DNA from: Chenopodium formosanum
Taxonomy: Eukaryota; Streptophyta; Magnoliopsida; Caryophyllales; Amaranthaceae
Reading direction: 5' to 3'
DNA length: 64,000 nucleotides
Assembly: GCA_024500155.1 (NCBI GenBank)
Contig: CM044858.1
Location: 26,740,786-26,804,785 of the forward strand
The translations under genes were made by a program, and so were the position numbers. This document shows, piece after piece, positions 24,313-36,220 of the stretch (the first letter of the stretch is position 1; every line of letters begins with the position of its first letter). The notes beneath the pieces are model-generated. The model was not told the origin of the DNA and made no database searches. It saw only the letters and a program-made list of their open reading frames with translations.

Positions 24313-24590
24313 GTATGTTGGCCAACTGGGCATTACTAATGAGTTCAAAGGCTTAAAATAGGTGGATGGACTTATACCATGCTTATGAGGTTGCAAATTA
24401 AACTTAATTGTCTCAAAATGAAATGTAGATGCCTTGGAGAGTTAGGATGGTTTTGTATACATGATGGGGGCAATTTAACTTGATACAATTTAACTTTATT
24501 AGTTATTATCAATGCCAATGCAGCTTTCTAGTATGATAATTATCGGTCTTAAAGTAGTAGTAGCTGCTGTTAAAAATTAGTGGAGTATTT

Positions 24591-24616
24591 GGGGGGGGGG
24601 GGGGAGGGGGGGGTGG
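24591..24616 (+). repeat. Poly-G tract 2
   Basis: Fourteen G, one A, eight G and a GTGG tail. It is about 300 bp from tract 1 and has similar quadruplex potential. Confidence 0.85.
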
Positions 24617-24750
24617 CCTTTGGTTTTAGAAATTGTAAAATGTGAAGGGAGGCATGTAGCAGGGCATAGTAATGGGGGCATTTGAGTTTCTACATGTGAT
24701 TGTTTTCCGCTGCTTCTAAGGGGGAGTGGTGATCAATAACATACGGCTAA

Positions 24751-24821
24751 AACCTATTAGCTCAAGTGGTAGAGCACTATGCAAATGCATAGAAGATGTA
24801 GGTTCGAACCCTACATAGGTT
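24751..24821 (+). tRNA. tRNA-like sequence, copy B (71 nt, 6-nt anticodon loop; not a normal tRNA)
   Basis: Folds as a cloverleaf: acceptor AACCTAT/ATAGGTT (7 bp, perfect), D arm GCTC/GAGC, anticodon arm CTATG-CAAATG-CATAG, and T arm GTAGG-TTCGAAC-CCTAC. Box A (TAGCTCAAGTGG) and box B (GGTTCGAACCC) fit Pol III promoter consensus. The anticodon loop has six bases, not seven, and lacks U33, so it cannot decode normally. No strong T-run terminator follows at once. Probably a tRNA-derived sequence, not a working tRNA gene. Confidence 0.55.
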
Positions 24822-25632
24822 GTCTTTATAAATAACTAAAAAAAACTTAAAAAATAAACCAATTATTTCTCCTTATATCCTAATTTAGAACAAATGTAAT
24901 AATTTAGAACATAATGTAGAACATAGGAAATAATTTTAGAACATATAGAAAAAAAATAAAAGTTTAGAGCGCATTAAAAATTAGAACATAGGTTAAAAAA
25001 TTTAGAAAACAAAGGAAAAAATTAGAACATAGGTAGAAAAATATTTAGAACATTTGGAAAAAGTTTAATTATAGGAAAAGGTTTTGAACATGGGAAAAAT
25101 ATTTAGAACATAAGAAATTAAAAGGCTTAGAACATAGGAATTAAAGATAATTTAGAACATGAGAGAAAATTTTAGAACATAGGCAAAAGAAATTTAGAAC
25201 ATAGGAAAAAAAAATTTGGAACATATGAAAAGGTTAAGAATATAGGGAAGTTTAGAACATGAGAGAAAATTTTAGAACATAGGCAAAAAAAATTTAGAAC
25301 ATAGGAAAACATTTAGAACATAGGAAAGATAGTTTAGAACATGAGAGAAAAATTAAGAACATAGGCAAAAAAAATTTAGAACATAGGAAAACATTTAGAA
25401 CATACATAGAAAAAATTTAGAATACGGGAAAATTTTAGAACATAGACAAAAAAAAATATATATGTGGTTTTATATGATGTAAACTCTTATCTTTTAAAGT
25501 TGAATGACTAAATTCTGTAGAATAAACTAAGTTATATAAACAAATATTTGGCTTTAAATGATTAATTACTATGGAACTATGTTACAACTAAACTCTTATA
25601 CAAAACTCTCGTCTCCAAATTACACAAAAATC

Positions 25633-25703
25633 AACCTACGTAGGATTCGAACCCACATCTTTTGTGCATTTGCACAATGCTCTACCCTTTGAGCTAGTAG
25701 GTT
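25633..25703 (-). tRNA. tRNA-like sequence, copy C (71 nt, inverted)
   Basis: Same length and fold as copy B on the other strand. Acceptor AACCTAC/GTAGGTT, D arm GCTC/GAGC, anticodon arm TTGTG-CAAATG-CACAA, T arm GTGGG-TTCGAAT-CCTAC. Compared with copy B, acceptor pair 7 and two anticodon-stem pairs have changed on both sides, while the six-base CAAATG loop is unchanged. Confidence 0.55.
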
Positions 25704-26880
25704 AATGTATATAAAACATCTCAAAAGTTATATTTTTTTTAAAATCATATCCCCGACTCATCTATATATTCTATATTTATATCTCTCCAGCATTATTGGG
25801 GCTTATGCTTTACTTGAAGAAATTTATGTAATCTAGAGTACAATAGGATGAACTAAAAAATATCAAATGATAGACCATAAAGCTAAGATAGACCATAAGA
25901 CATTTATACGGCCTGAATGTGTTCCAAAGACAAAATATAAAATAAGAAAATGAAGGAAATGGATAAAACAAGCTAAGCAATTTAATCAAATGGAATTAGA
26001 CTCACATCTGCTATAGCCATGTTTGTAGTGCATATACTAAGTAAGTACATGCAGATGTGCAATCTTCTACAAAATAGCTAGAATAAGGAGTCATATATAC
26101 TGATATACATACACAAACCAAAGGAGGAAGAGCTTTCATAGGTGCTATTCTTGCATCCTAATTCATGAAAATTATTGACATCGATTTTGATGATCAACAG
26201 AATCACGACAAGCCTGCCTGAATTTCCGGGTTAAGAATAGCATAATAACATTCTGGATTAAGAATATGGTAACGCAGCTTTCACATTGACCAGAGATTAA
26301 ACTGTAATTAATCCACTAATCAAGACAAGTTCTAATTAATTTAATTAAAGTTTAGAACATTAGCATAATAGTTTAGAACAAGGGAACAATTATTTAGAAC
26401 ATGATCAATTATAGCTCAAAAATTATGAAATGAAGATCAGACATTAAATCAGTAACATTAATTATAAGAAATAAACATGATTGAATAACTAATGACGAAG
26501 AAGGTCGCATAAGCTCAGCTTTCGGATCCAAAATTCATTCAAAATTAGATGAAAACTGATAAACCTGAAACTGAAAATAAAACAACAAAATTAAAATTAC
26601 AAAAAAAAAATAAAAATAATCAACACTCAAAACAATAGAACATAGAAACTAAAGCTGAAATTCGATCAAAATCAACAATAATGAAAAAATAAAAATGATT
26701 GAAATTGAATAAAAGAATGAAATCATCAACACACAATTCAATGAAATTATGAACCAAATAACAAAAATCAACACAGAAATTTAGAAAATTGAACAATAAA
26801 AATTATAAGAAAATTGAATAAAAAAACCCTAAGTTTTCATCATACCTTTAAAACAGACCTAAAACGAGAAATATGGGAGA
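25704..26880. other. AT-rich interior of the block, no gene
   Basis: A-rich non-coding sequence with two or three stray AGAACAT copies and no supportable ORF. From about 26830, read on the minus strand, it grades into the leader-like sequence next to the right inverted end. Confidence 0.5.
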
Positions 26881-27182
26881 AATTATGAAGAATTCGCACA
26901 CAATTCATAAGTTCGAACAAATTTCTTGAAGAATTTGATGAAATTTGCGTTTAATGAGGGGATTCGTAGCGAAATTGACGAGAGAAGAGTAAAGATATGT
27001 AGCAAGATTAGAGAGAGAAAATAATGATGTGAAAGAGGAGAAGGGGTCAAGGGGATATGGTAAGTGTACAATAGAAATTACAAAAGTGCCATTACAATTC
27101 TATTGATTTTGGGCAGTCGGATCTACTTTAACCCACGGTCCTGATTAGTTCTTATATACAATGGGTTCTTACATGAGCCTTC

Positions 27183-27184
<2 letters not shown>

Positions 27185-27225
<41 letters not shown>
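27185..27225. repeat. (TA)n microsatellite
   Basis: About 20 TA units between the inverted-end block and the Helitron candidate. Confidence 0.9.
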
Positions 27226-27232
<7 letters not shown>

Positions 27233-27360
27233 TATCTGATTATTCCTGATTATTGATGGATGTTGGTTGTAATTTGTAAATAGATTGGTGATGGTGGGGT
27301 AAAGATGGATTGGATGATTTAAGAGGAATATTGTACAATTGCAACGAGATTTCACCAACA

Positions 27361-27476
27361 ATGTCTACATCGGAAATTGCCAGCATCCTGGACAACTCGA
27401 AGGAGCTCGACCGCCTTCGAAAGAGCAGGAAGAAGTTTTGTCTGATATTAATAAGCTTCCTAAGAAGTTCCAAACC
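27361..27476 (+). pseudogene. Captured exon fragment, SGF29-like
   Basis: ATG at 27361 opens MSTSEIASILDNSKELDRLR. After one frameshift near 27421 the sequence continues EQEEVLSDINKLPKKFQ. From memory this strongly resembles the first exon of plant SGF29 (a SAGA-complex Tudor-domain subunit), which has the pattern ILEN.KELDRLRKDQE.VL.EINK..KK. The rest of such a gene is not here. The frameshift makes it non-coding; capture by the surrounding Helitron would explain it. Confidence 0.4.
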
Positions 27477-28667
27477 ATTGTGTTATTATTCTCTCCTTTT
27501 AATTTTAGTATATGATTAATTTCTGCAGTTTTTGTTGTTTATTTTATTTTATGTTTTTTTTTTCAATATTGTATTGATCAATTTCAATTTGATTTAGTTT
27601 ATTGAAATGTAAGGGTAATCTATATTATAATTGTAGAGTAAATGAATGAGGTTTCTCCAAAACCTCAATCCTCAACTCTCATGCATTTAGTTTTTTATTT
27701 ATTTATTTATTTTTATTTTTATTTTTTTTATTATTTTTTTTATTTTTTTTTTAATAATAACTACCCACCCCACTACATCATTTATTTATTTTTTAAATTT
27801 TAAAATACAAAAATCAATACCTACCCATCCTACTATATTTTTTTTTTGTTTCGTTTTTTTTCAAGGGACTACTACTAACATTTTACTTTGTGTTATTTTT
27901 TTTTTGTACGTAGTATATAATATGTCATGTATTAGCAGTGCTAAAAAAAATGTCATGTATCAGCACGGGTATATCGTTCTTTTATAAAAAAAATTCACCA
28001 TAACACTCAAAATTCCCAAACCTTCAATTATATGTTTTTTTTTAAGGACTACTCTATAAACAATTTCAACTTCTATAATCATCAAAACGAAAATTGTGCA
28101 GTACGTTTTTTGCGTGATTGGCCTCACCAAATAATTGCTTGCAAAAGATCAAATTAACTCCTAAAGCACTGATGGAATAACCCCTATGACACTAATCGAG
28201 TAATCTGTATGACACTATAACCTCTATAACTTTGTCAAAGTAAACCTCATAATAGTTGGTGACATTGTGTGGCCACCGACAACGTGTATAAGTTCCTTTA
28301 TCAAAAATTCACCATAACGATCAAAATCACCAACTCTTTAATTATATGCATTTTTTAGGGACTACACTCTAAACAACTTCAACTTCTCAATCATCAAAAC
28401 GAAAAAAATGTGCAGCACGCTTCTTATAAACTTCTGAACATCAGATTTCAGCAGAGCAGTTAGTAGGGAAAAACAAGTGTCAACAAATTATTAATATTTA
28501 GTAGAGCAGAGCTAAGCAGAGTTCAACAAAGCAGACTAGAACACAAGTCCACAATAGAACACAACAACTTAAAAGAATAGGGTCTAAGTTACAACATTAA
28601 AATCAACTTCCGTATTCTAAATGTATTTTTTTCTTATATTACAGTATCTTTCTAATGTAATATATAT

Positions 28668-28696
28668 CCCGTGCATTTTGCACGGGTACATTCTAG
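28668..28696 (+). other. Helitron 3' terminal hairpin and CTAG
   Basis: An 8-bp GC-rich stem with a TTT loop, 6 bp before the terminal CTAG, which abuts a T as expected for insertion between A and T. Confidence 0.65.
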
Positions 28697-28923
28697 TTAT
28701 TAATAATTGTATTGTGCCGCTTAATTTCTAATTGAAATTGAAAAGCATGGTCAATTACTCGAATATTGTATTATTGAGTGGCAGGTTAGTATGGTTGTAA
28801 AGCCGGAAAAATAATAATGTGGTCAAAACCTATGTGTTTGGTTTGGGCTTAAGAATTATGTGGTACCGTCGATGGTGGTATTATTTTCCAATAATTGTTT
28901 GTGTCTAGCATGGGTACATGTTT

Positions 28924-28927
<4 letters not shown>

Positions 28928-28969
<42 letters not shown>
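28928..28969 (+). repeat. 42-nt poly-T run
   Basis: Unbroken T-run. It could be the reversed tail of a retroposon, but no LINE or SINE body was recognised on either side. Confidence 0.9.
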
Positions 28970-28970
<1 letters not shown>

Positions 28971-28999
28971 GTTTGGAATATATTTTATGATTTTGGCTT

Positions 29000-29224
29000 T
29001 TGATTGAAGTGGGTCAGAGTTCCTTGAGATATAATGAAGAGTCTTATAATTCCCTGTTGGAGGATATCATAGAACTTTGTGATAGAAAACCCTTTGTGGA
29101 TGGATACTTGTCAATGGTGAAGTATAACTTTTTATTCTTCTTACTTGATATTTTTCGGGTCTTTTTGGTCAAGGAGGCTGAGATACCAAATGGCCTGAAC
29201 ATGTTGTGCTATTGCTTTGGCTAA
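29000..29224 (+). pseudogene. Exon-like ORF fragment of unknown identity
   Basis: Seventy-four codons. The first 42 look protein-like (SLRYNEESYNSLLEDIIELC, KPFVDGYLSMV) and end near a possible donor GTGAAG/TATAAC; the rest looks like intron. I do not recognise the family. It may be an orphan exon or fragment of a host gene. No neighbouring exons were found. Confidence 0.25.
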
Positions 29225-31111
29225 ATATGTGAAATCATGAGAAGTATTTCATAATATATGAAAATTCTATAGGATATTGTGGGGGTGCTATCCTTAGAGG
29301 GTTTCTTAAATAATGTCTTGTGAATATGATTTGAGAATTTTTTGTCTCAGGGAATGGTATAAGGAGAGTTTTATAGTAAGTTATTTTGTACACTTTGTAT
29401 AGAGGTCTTTCTGGTTGTAGCAAGTAGAGTAACCTTTAGCTGCACAATGACGTTGTTTGTCATATAAATAGACTCATGGAACTTTTTGGGAGTATGATAC
29501 AAGAGATAAAGTGCAAACGAATGGTCAGGTTCATTGATAAGCTCACTGGTGTTAATTTCATTTCACTCTTTTGTAATTCAGTCGTTTACCTTCTTTTACT
29601 ATATAAGCTCATGTGACCTTATATGACCTTGATGTGTAGAGTTATACATGATTGATCGAATGAAAGCTTTAGTCATGTATCAGTTTTACTTTTAGTCCAA
29701 TCTTTGCATATTTTGTTGCTATTGAGTAAGATGTATTTGCAGTCTCTTGGAATTGTTTTAACAAATTGGAATGGGTTTGCGGTTGTGAGCAAGTATATTG
29801 TCCATCTTCTTTAGATATTATAAGAATGAAAACAATTGGAAAAGCTAATTGTTGTTGGAGTAGCTTAATGCAATAGACCTTCCACTTGTAAATCACCGAC
29901 ACATTCAACGCTCATGTAAATTATGTGATTTATAATAGGTAGAAAAAATAGTGGAGTTGGAGTTGCATATAAAATTGTTGACTACACAAATCAAATAGAT
30001 CCCAAAGAAAATGGTTATAATAATAGTAAACAGCAAATTGCTTCTATTGTCAAATGGAAAACGCTTTAAAAAAATGGTAATAATATAATAAGGAATTGAA
30101 TTTCAGAAATTGAAATTTTGATATTCAATTTCATTATTGGGTGTTTGGGAAATATCAGAATTTCATTTTCAGAATTTCAAATTCTAACCTATGTTTGAAG
30201 ATTAGTGAAATTTTGAAGCAAATTGAATTACACTTTTAACTCACACAAATTTTCTCTCTCTCTCCTCCTCAATCTTAAATTCCCAAATTTTCATCTTTTC
30301 CCCTGCTCAAATTATCAATTTTCTTCTTCAATAAACCCTAAAATTAAAACCAAAAAAATTTCTGTCAATTTACTACCAAAAAAGTTCAAAAATACCCCAA
30401 TTATTCTAAAAAATCCTCTATTAAATCCAAATTCTTCCGATTATTCAGTTAATTAATGCTGAAGAAGTACAAAATTTTGTCGATTTCTTCCGATTTTCAG
30501 TAAATGAGTTGCTTTGCTTGCTGTTGCAATGTTTATATCTTTATTTGTTGTTCAATGGTGGAGAGAGAAAGCTCGCACGCCACTTCAATGGTGAATTCTA
30601 GCATCTTTCAGAAATTGGTCGAGCAAATTTCAACCATTTTAAATAGGTTACACTCTAATGGTCGAGCAAAAAATTCGAAGCTTGCTTCAATGGAGGAGAG
30701 GCGAGAGAACTTGTGTATGCTTCAATGGTGAAGAACCGTAGGAGAGAGAAAAAAATTGGGGAAGAAGATGAAACTTGTATACGTACGATATAGGGGAGAG
30801 AGAGTTGGAGAGTTGGGCTTTTTTACTTAATATTTGAATTTGAAATGATAGGTTTAGGATTGGAATTTCAATCTCTACCCTATAAAAGCCTGGGAACACA
30901 AATAAGAATTACTGCTGAAATGAGGGATTTCCTTGTGAACAGTGCGCGTACGAAATTGCCCCTGTATTTTGTGCTGGAAAATCCTTATCTACAGTGTCTT
31001 TCCTATTTTACCCTCAATTAATTTACATGTGCACATGGGTGGTCTCTCTCCTCTATACTTTTCAGTCTCTCTCTCCTCATTTTTCTTTAATTTTCTTGAG
31101 AAACTTTCCAT
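29225..31111. other. Intergenic DNA, possible MITE-like ends, no gene
   Basis: Short ORFs only. Two AATTTCAAATTC-rich patches (about 30090-30190 and 30830-30880) are loosely inverted, as in hAT-type MITEs, but ends and target duplication could not be set. A leader-like pyrimidine-rich stretch lies at 31040-31110. Confidence 0.35.
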
Positions 31112-32131
31112 TTTCAGCAAGTTTTAATTGGTAAAATAGTGTAGGAATTTTATGTAGAACCCTAAATATTATGTTTTTTAAAGGAAATTTAAATTACCCA
31201 TTAAAGGGGACTTAATTATGGTGTTCTAAATATAATTTCAGCTTATTCTAATTAATTTATGAAGGGTTTTAAAATAGTATATATTGCTGGAAATTTGTTT
31301 AGAGTGGACTTTGATACACTATTATAATTTTAATGTGTAGGAGACTTTGAAGTAAGCGATTTTTACTAGTCGTGGCGAATTTAAGATCATATTCAAGGTA
31401 CGTTCGCGTACTTAGCATATTTTGATGATGTAGGATCATGCTAGGCTTAATTTCAATCAATTACAAGTAGTATCATTCTAAGGTTCATGTATTGAATTGT
31501 GAATTATTGGTGTTGGTGATTAAATTGTGAAGCATGAATTATTTGTGATGATCTATGGATTTTAAAATTATATTTTGGCATGATTATATGGACTACATAT
31601 TTATTTATGGCATGATAGAGAGCATTTTTAATCAAACTAATTGTTTAATTATGTTTGGATTATTGAAAAGGAATTTTATTATGGTTCATATAATTTTTAT
31701 TGATGCTTTAAGCATGAGGAAGGAGCTATATAAGTGTCTATGTACACAAGGAACAAATTGTATATTGGTGCCTTTGTGCACTTAAGGTGTTTTTAACACC
31801 GAGGGATAGGATTGTTGGCGCTCTATGCGTTTAAGGTGTCTTTGACACTGAGGTAGAATTAAAAAGGGCTCAACATTAAATATTATGTGGTCACTAAATA
31901 TTCAAGAATTAATTTGGTATATTTGTGTGATTGAATTATTATTGATGATTGAATTGTTATGCTTTGAGAGTCATCACCAAGTCTAATAATATGTAAATAA
32001 CGTAAAGTGAAAGAGATTACGCACCAAAACTCTTGGAACGTATGTACCTTGAGTATGAACATATGGGGGGAGTTATGGGGTTTTATATTTAACCATAACT
32101 TCTAATGGAGTACAGGACGCTATATATTCCC

Positions 32132-32218
<87 letters not shown>

Positions 32219-32986
32219 GCGCTGGAATTCCGCCACCAATGGGTGTGGCATAAGTGATGCTGGCACGGTTAGCTCCCGTGTCAGTGGGCCTCAATTTATT
32301 AAGTTAGGTTTGGTTTAGTGGGAAACCCGTTCGATGCGTAATCAACGCCAAATAAATTATTTAGTGTCCAGTTAAAGAGTCTTGTTTTTTGTTGTGTGTG
32401 CTTGTAAACAGGTGCAATGAGGTAAGTATGTGTGATGCTAGGAGTTGCATGTTAGTGTGTTTAAATACGCTTATGTACTAAGCTTTGCTGATTGTGTGTA
32501 TTGTTTGTGTCTGGCTATGTCTTTATCTTGGCCCTACGATGATCCATTTTAATGGAGAGTAGTGGGGGCAAGTAGAGATACTCTTTTCAGGTATTGAGGC
32601 ATGTTCATGATGGGGCATGAGTGAAGAGAGAATTATGCTAGTTTCCACTAGGACGTGAAATGTTTATTTTTTGGATATTTTGTTTTATTGATTGTTGGAC
32701 TAACACTATTATTTGATTGATCGGTTTTTGAATAAGGGCCATAAGTGGTTCCAAGTTGTAGTGGATTTTATTTAACTCGGTTTTGTTGATTTTCAACTTT
32801 ACTTTTGATTAGTTCGGTTTTTAAATTGTGTTATTTCTTAGTTTTGACTTTCAAGTCTTCCGCTGTGTATCTTTGATTGTTGCTTTAACCGTTTTCACGA
32901 CGGCGGTAATGTCTTAGATATTCCTTAAACGTATTTTCAAGAGGGGAAAGTGTATTTTAAAGGAAAGGAATTTCTAGGGTGTTACA
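31112..32986 (+). repeat. 5'-truncated copy of the element 2 LTR
   Basis: Begins abruptly at TTTTCAGCAAGTTTTAATTGG, equivalent to about 9492 in the 5' LTR, and runs to the LTR end GGTGTTACA. It is more diverged than the two LTRs of element 2, so it is an older, separate insertion or a remnant. It contains the longest (TTA)n tract, 32133-32218. Confidence 0.9.
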
Positions 32987-33392
32987 ATGCACTTCGCTTC
33001 TCTTCGATCGCCTTACACTTTGAATTTGTTATCAGTTTTTTCTGTACAAAAAGTTAATATTCAGTATCTGAGTTATCATTATCATTAACAAAAACTAATC
33101 ATTAATCTTACCTGTTTCATCAATTCCACTAACGGGACCAACTCGTCCAACGATTTGAGTTTTCGCACCTACAATTACCATTTCAGAGTTAGTTCACGTT
33201 AAAGGAAAGTCGGTAATGTAATCACACCGTTACATAAATCTTAACACTACCATTTCTCTTTTTCAAATATTCCCAGTGATGGACCCTTTAGGTGAGTTAT
33301 CAATGCATCGCGGAAGAACGGGTTTTCCCTTGTCAATCTTTCGATATTTTCCTATGTTTTACCTTGTTTCTTGGTCTTAGCCTCCCTTGCTT
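32987..33392. other. Sequence 3' of the FAR1-like pseudogene
   Basis: No supported gene. On the minus strand a short open stretch about 33115-33171 is bounded by TTGTAG and GTAAG and could be a small exon, but this is weak. Confidence 0.3.
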
Positions 33393-35102
33393 TCATACTT
33401 GCTTTGCCTTTGTCCTTGTAGCACATTTCAGCATGACTCTTATTTCTGGAACCTTTAGGCCGCCCCGAGGTTTTTTAATTTTCACAGGATCTTTCACAAC
33501 ACTGTCCAAGCCACCACGTACAATTGGTGGCTCCATTTTCATGTCCATGGTATTTTCGTATACATTATATGGCATACGAACAGTAGACATAGTATTTGGA
33601 CTAACGTTTGCATCAACTCCAGATACTTTGCTTTTTAAAGTATTAGGATCTGAAATGGACACATTTTTGCGTCCTTGTTGAACCTGCATTGTTCCACTTC
33701 CTTTCGTATTTGCTTCAGAGCAGTACTTACCATGTCTACAATCTCATCATCGACCAAATCATCATCACCGAAAATATCTTCAAACTCAGCCAGCAACTTG
33801 TTGTATTTTTTGGCAACCCCATTCTCATCTGGGTCGTGGTAGGACACCTCAACTGCAGAGTGGTACCTGATAATGTCCTTGCGCCAACGACTAATAACAT
33901 ATTTCTCAGGTATTTCAACAACATGATTCTTATCACGAATTTGGATCATATGCTTGCACATTATGCCATGAGTAATGAATTTGCGTCATTCACATACCAC
34001 CTCATTAGTTTCCTTGTTGAAAGTAGCTGTAAAATATCTTCTTCTATCGGTGATGACCTCTTTGCTTTTCCCTTCTGGTACAACCCATACCCTATATTCG
34101 ACTTCATATTCAATTGTATTTGCATCCAACCTTCTATTCTCCTTAAAATGACAGTACATGATTCGAGTGCATTCTGTTTGCACCTCTTGAAACTTGGTGT
34201 CTATGTATATCTTTTGGAAAAACTTCTTCGCCTTAATCCTGGTGACTGTTATTCTTACATAATTAGCATAATTTGCGTCCGCAGCAGCCTCATCACGAAC
34301 ACGTTTCTGCATGGCCAGAGCATACTTGACAGGGAATTCGAAAAGCTTTATCTTCCGATTCACAAAACCATCAAAAAAACTATTAATACCCTCCACCCGC
34401 TGAGTTGTCTTCATAACTGCCCAAAAATATTCTACCATGAACGCCGAAACCCACATATGCCTCTTAGTGTATAGGCATGATAGCCGCTCATTATTTTCCA
34501 AATTAAATTTTGTTATTAGGGCACCCCAGCCGGTTTCAAACTCTTCCACAGTAAAACTCTCATACACAATAGCCTTAAGCAACCCCTTGAAATCCTTGTA
34601 CCTAAAATTCAATACAATAAGATATTTATTGCAATTAAACAAATATGACTCAAGTTTTTCAACTTTTTACGCTACTGAATAGTATACCTTTCACATGTCC
34701 CTAATTTTTCGGGAATTTTCCGCATAATGTGCCATATGCACCATCGATGTTGCGTCAGAGGCATTACTTCCTCGAAGGTCTTCCTCATTGTTGCCGCCTG
34801 GTCAGTCAAAATTGTTGTTGGAGCCTTGTTCTTCATACATGACAGCCACTCCTGAAATACCCACCTAAATGTATCAGTGTCCTCATGGGCAACCAAAGCA
34901 CATCCCAGTAGTATGGTCTGACCATGGTGGTTTATTCCCACAAAATTAGCAAATATTCATACTCATTTGCCAGATATGTAGCATCGAAACAAATAACATC
35001 ACCAAATTTTTCATAAGCGGCTCGACTCCGCCCATCAACCCATAGCACATTCTTCAACCTACCCTCTTCGTCTAACCTTTTAGAATGATAGAAATTGTGA
35101 CC
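33393..35102 (-). pseudogene. FAR1-RELATED SEQUENCE-type pseudogene, 3' half (MULE transposase and SWIM domains)
   Basis: Reads from 35102 down to 33393. It holds the MULE-type DDE domain (VICFDATYL; TILTDQAATMRKTF; HRWCIWHIMRKI; E in TTQRVEGINSFF), the SWIM zinc region (FITHGIMCKHM) and a basic C-terminal tail (DPVKIKKPRGGLKVP). A clean GT-AG intron lies at 34602-34687 (86 bp). Damage: a frameshift near 34950 before FANFVGINHHGQ, a TGA at 33986-33988 replacing the first SWIM cysteine, and a frameshift near 33670. FAR1/FHY3 family proteins are transcription factors derived from Mutator transposase. This copy is dead. Confidence 0.85.
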
Positions 35103-36030
35103 TGTAGACACCCATTTGTGTCTCCCCAAAACCAAACCCAGTGATGAATACCTTTCGCGTCAAATGATAATTGAAGGAAGTGAAAGTGTGAAAAGTTTAG
35201 TGTTGCGGTTAGATTCTATTAAAATCCTTCTTTCTGTTTTCGAAAACCCACTCTATTTTATAAAAATGTCCAATATAGTTTTTTTGGTCCATGATAACGG
35301 TACAATAATAGTGTAGTTCAATGGGGCTTGAAAAGACCTTTCCAACGATATATTATAAGCCCAATTTCGATGAATAATGAGGAAGTTATGGCCAAAATAC
35401 TAAACTGGGCCCAAATTGGATTTTACCTACGACCCAATGATCATGTGGAGGGTCCAAAGGTTTAATCTTATTCCTAATCTAATTATTATTGATTAGAATC
35501 TTCTATAAGATTCTAAAAGATCTTAATTATCCTTTTTTTAAAAGATAAGATTAAGGAATTCGATTTAAATATAAACTTTCCTTTTCTTAAAACTTTCCTT
35601 TTTTAAAGTTCTAATTCTATTCGGATTTAAACATGTTCAAAGACAGTCTGATGTTATTTTCGTACATCACATTTTTTATCCAAATATTATATGGTTGGAT
35701 AGATCTTGAAATTATCTTTCCAATGATATATTATAATATTAATTCCGTGCTATAACGAAAAAGATATGAAAGGAATACGAAACTCTATCCAAAACTGACA
35801 CCCTTTCACTATTTCGGACATATCTTTTTATCTACAAAATATTTTTATCTGATTCTAATTTAATTAGAATTTAGACTTCAAGAGCTTTCCAACGACATAT
35901 TATATGACTTATTTGGACTTCTGCATCAAATGATATGATAGAAACAAAATACGCAAAAACTGCTGTTTACGAGTTTTATTTCGATTCGAATTCGGATTCT
36001 TTTCTTAATTCTTCGACCCTTTATTTCCCT

Positions 36031-36040
36031 ATAAATAGAG
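36031..36040 (+). promoter_or_regulatory. TATA box of the solo LTR
   Basis: CTATAAATAGAGG, in the same relative position as the TATA boxes at 40773 and 63307. Unlike those, it has no 20-bp-period motif array upstream. Confidence 0.6.
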
Positions 36041-36220
36041 GTCATATCTCCCCTTTTTCAATCATCAACTCTCATCAAGGCTTACTTGATATTCTCTCTC
36101 TCTTTCTAAACCAACCCTTTTGCAAACACAATACCGCATACACAAGACTTAAACACACCTAGACAAGTTCGAAGTTACCTTCGCCCTAGACGTGAAAGGT
36201 TTATAATTTTCTGAGGGTTT

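Larger units (their letters stand above)
23300..25460 (+). repeat. Interspersed TTTAGAACATAGG-A(n) repeat field
   Basis: Dozens of copies of TTTAGAACATAGG followed by 4-8 A, at irregular 18-35-bp spacing, in two blocks (about 23320-24000 and 24880-25460), with stray copies near 26350-26400. The 24000-24880 gap between the blocks holds tRNA-like sequences and poly-G runs. Non-coding. Confidence 0.85.
22090..27180. mobile_element. Unclassified element-like block with inverted ends
   Basis: The left edge (22105-22165) has GTAAGAACCC, then TATATAAGAACTAATC, then TAATGGCATTATTGTAA. The right edge read on the minus strand (27175-27080) has the same words in the same order: GTAAGAACCC, TATATAAGAACTAATC, TAATGGCACTTTTGTAA. 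Both edges are followed inward by leader-like pyrimidine-rich sequence and a splice-donor-like AAAGGTA. This looks like diverged long terminal inverted repeats, as in Mutator-like elements, but I found no target duplication and no transposase. The interior holds AGAACATAGG repeats, tRNA-like sequences and poly-G runs. Confidence 0.45.
27185..28696 (+). mobile_element. Probable non-autonomous Helitron
   Basis: The 3' end has the Helitron signature: hairpin CCCGTGCA-TTT-TGCACGGG at 28668-28686, then CTAG at 28693-28696 followed by T. The 5' end is uncertain; a TCTATATATA-type start at about 27184 would fit, but the (TA)n tract there blurs it. The interior contains a gene fragment (27361-27476) and two direct copies, about 140 bp each, of a motif block (27957-28105 and 28285-28425). 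No Rep/helicase is present. Confidence 0.55.

Noticed and set aside
24751..24821. A functional tRNA gene.
   Set aside because: The anticodon loop has six bases without U33 and no good terminator follows; better called tRNA-like.
28928..28969. LINE or SINE tail.
   Set aside because: No RT, endonuclease or Pol III boxes nearby and no flanking duplication seen.
33292..34474. Plus-strand ORFs of 129 and 261 codons.
   Set aside because: They are antisense shadows of the FAR1-like pseudogene, whose conserved motifs are on the minus strand.
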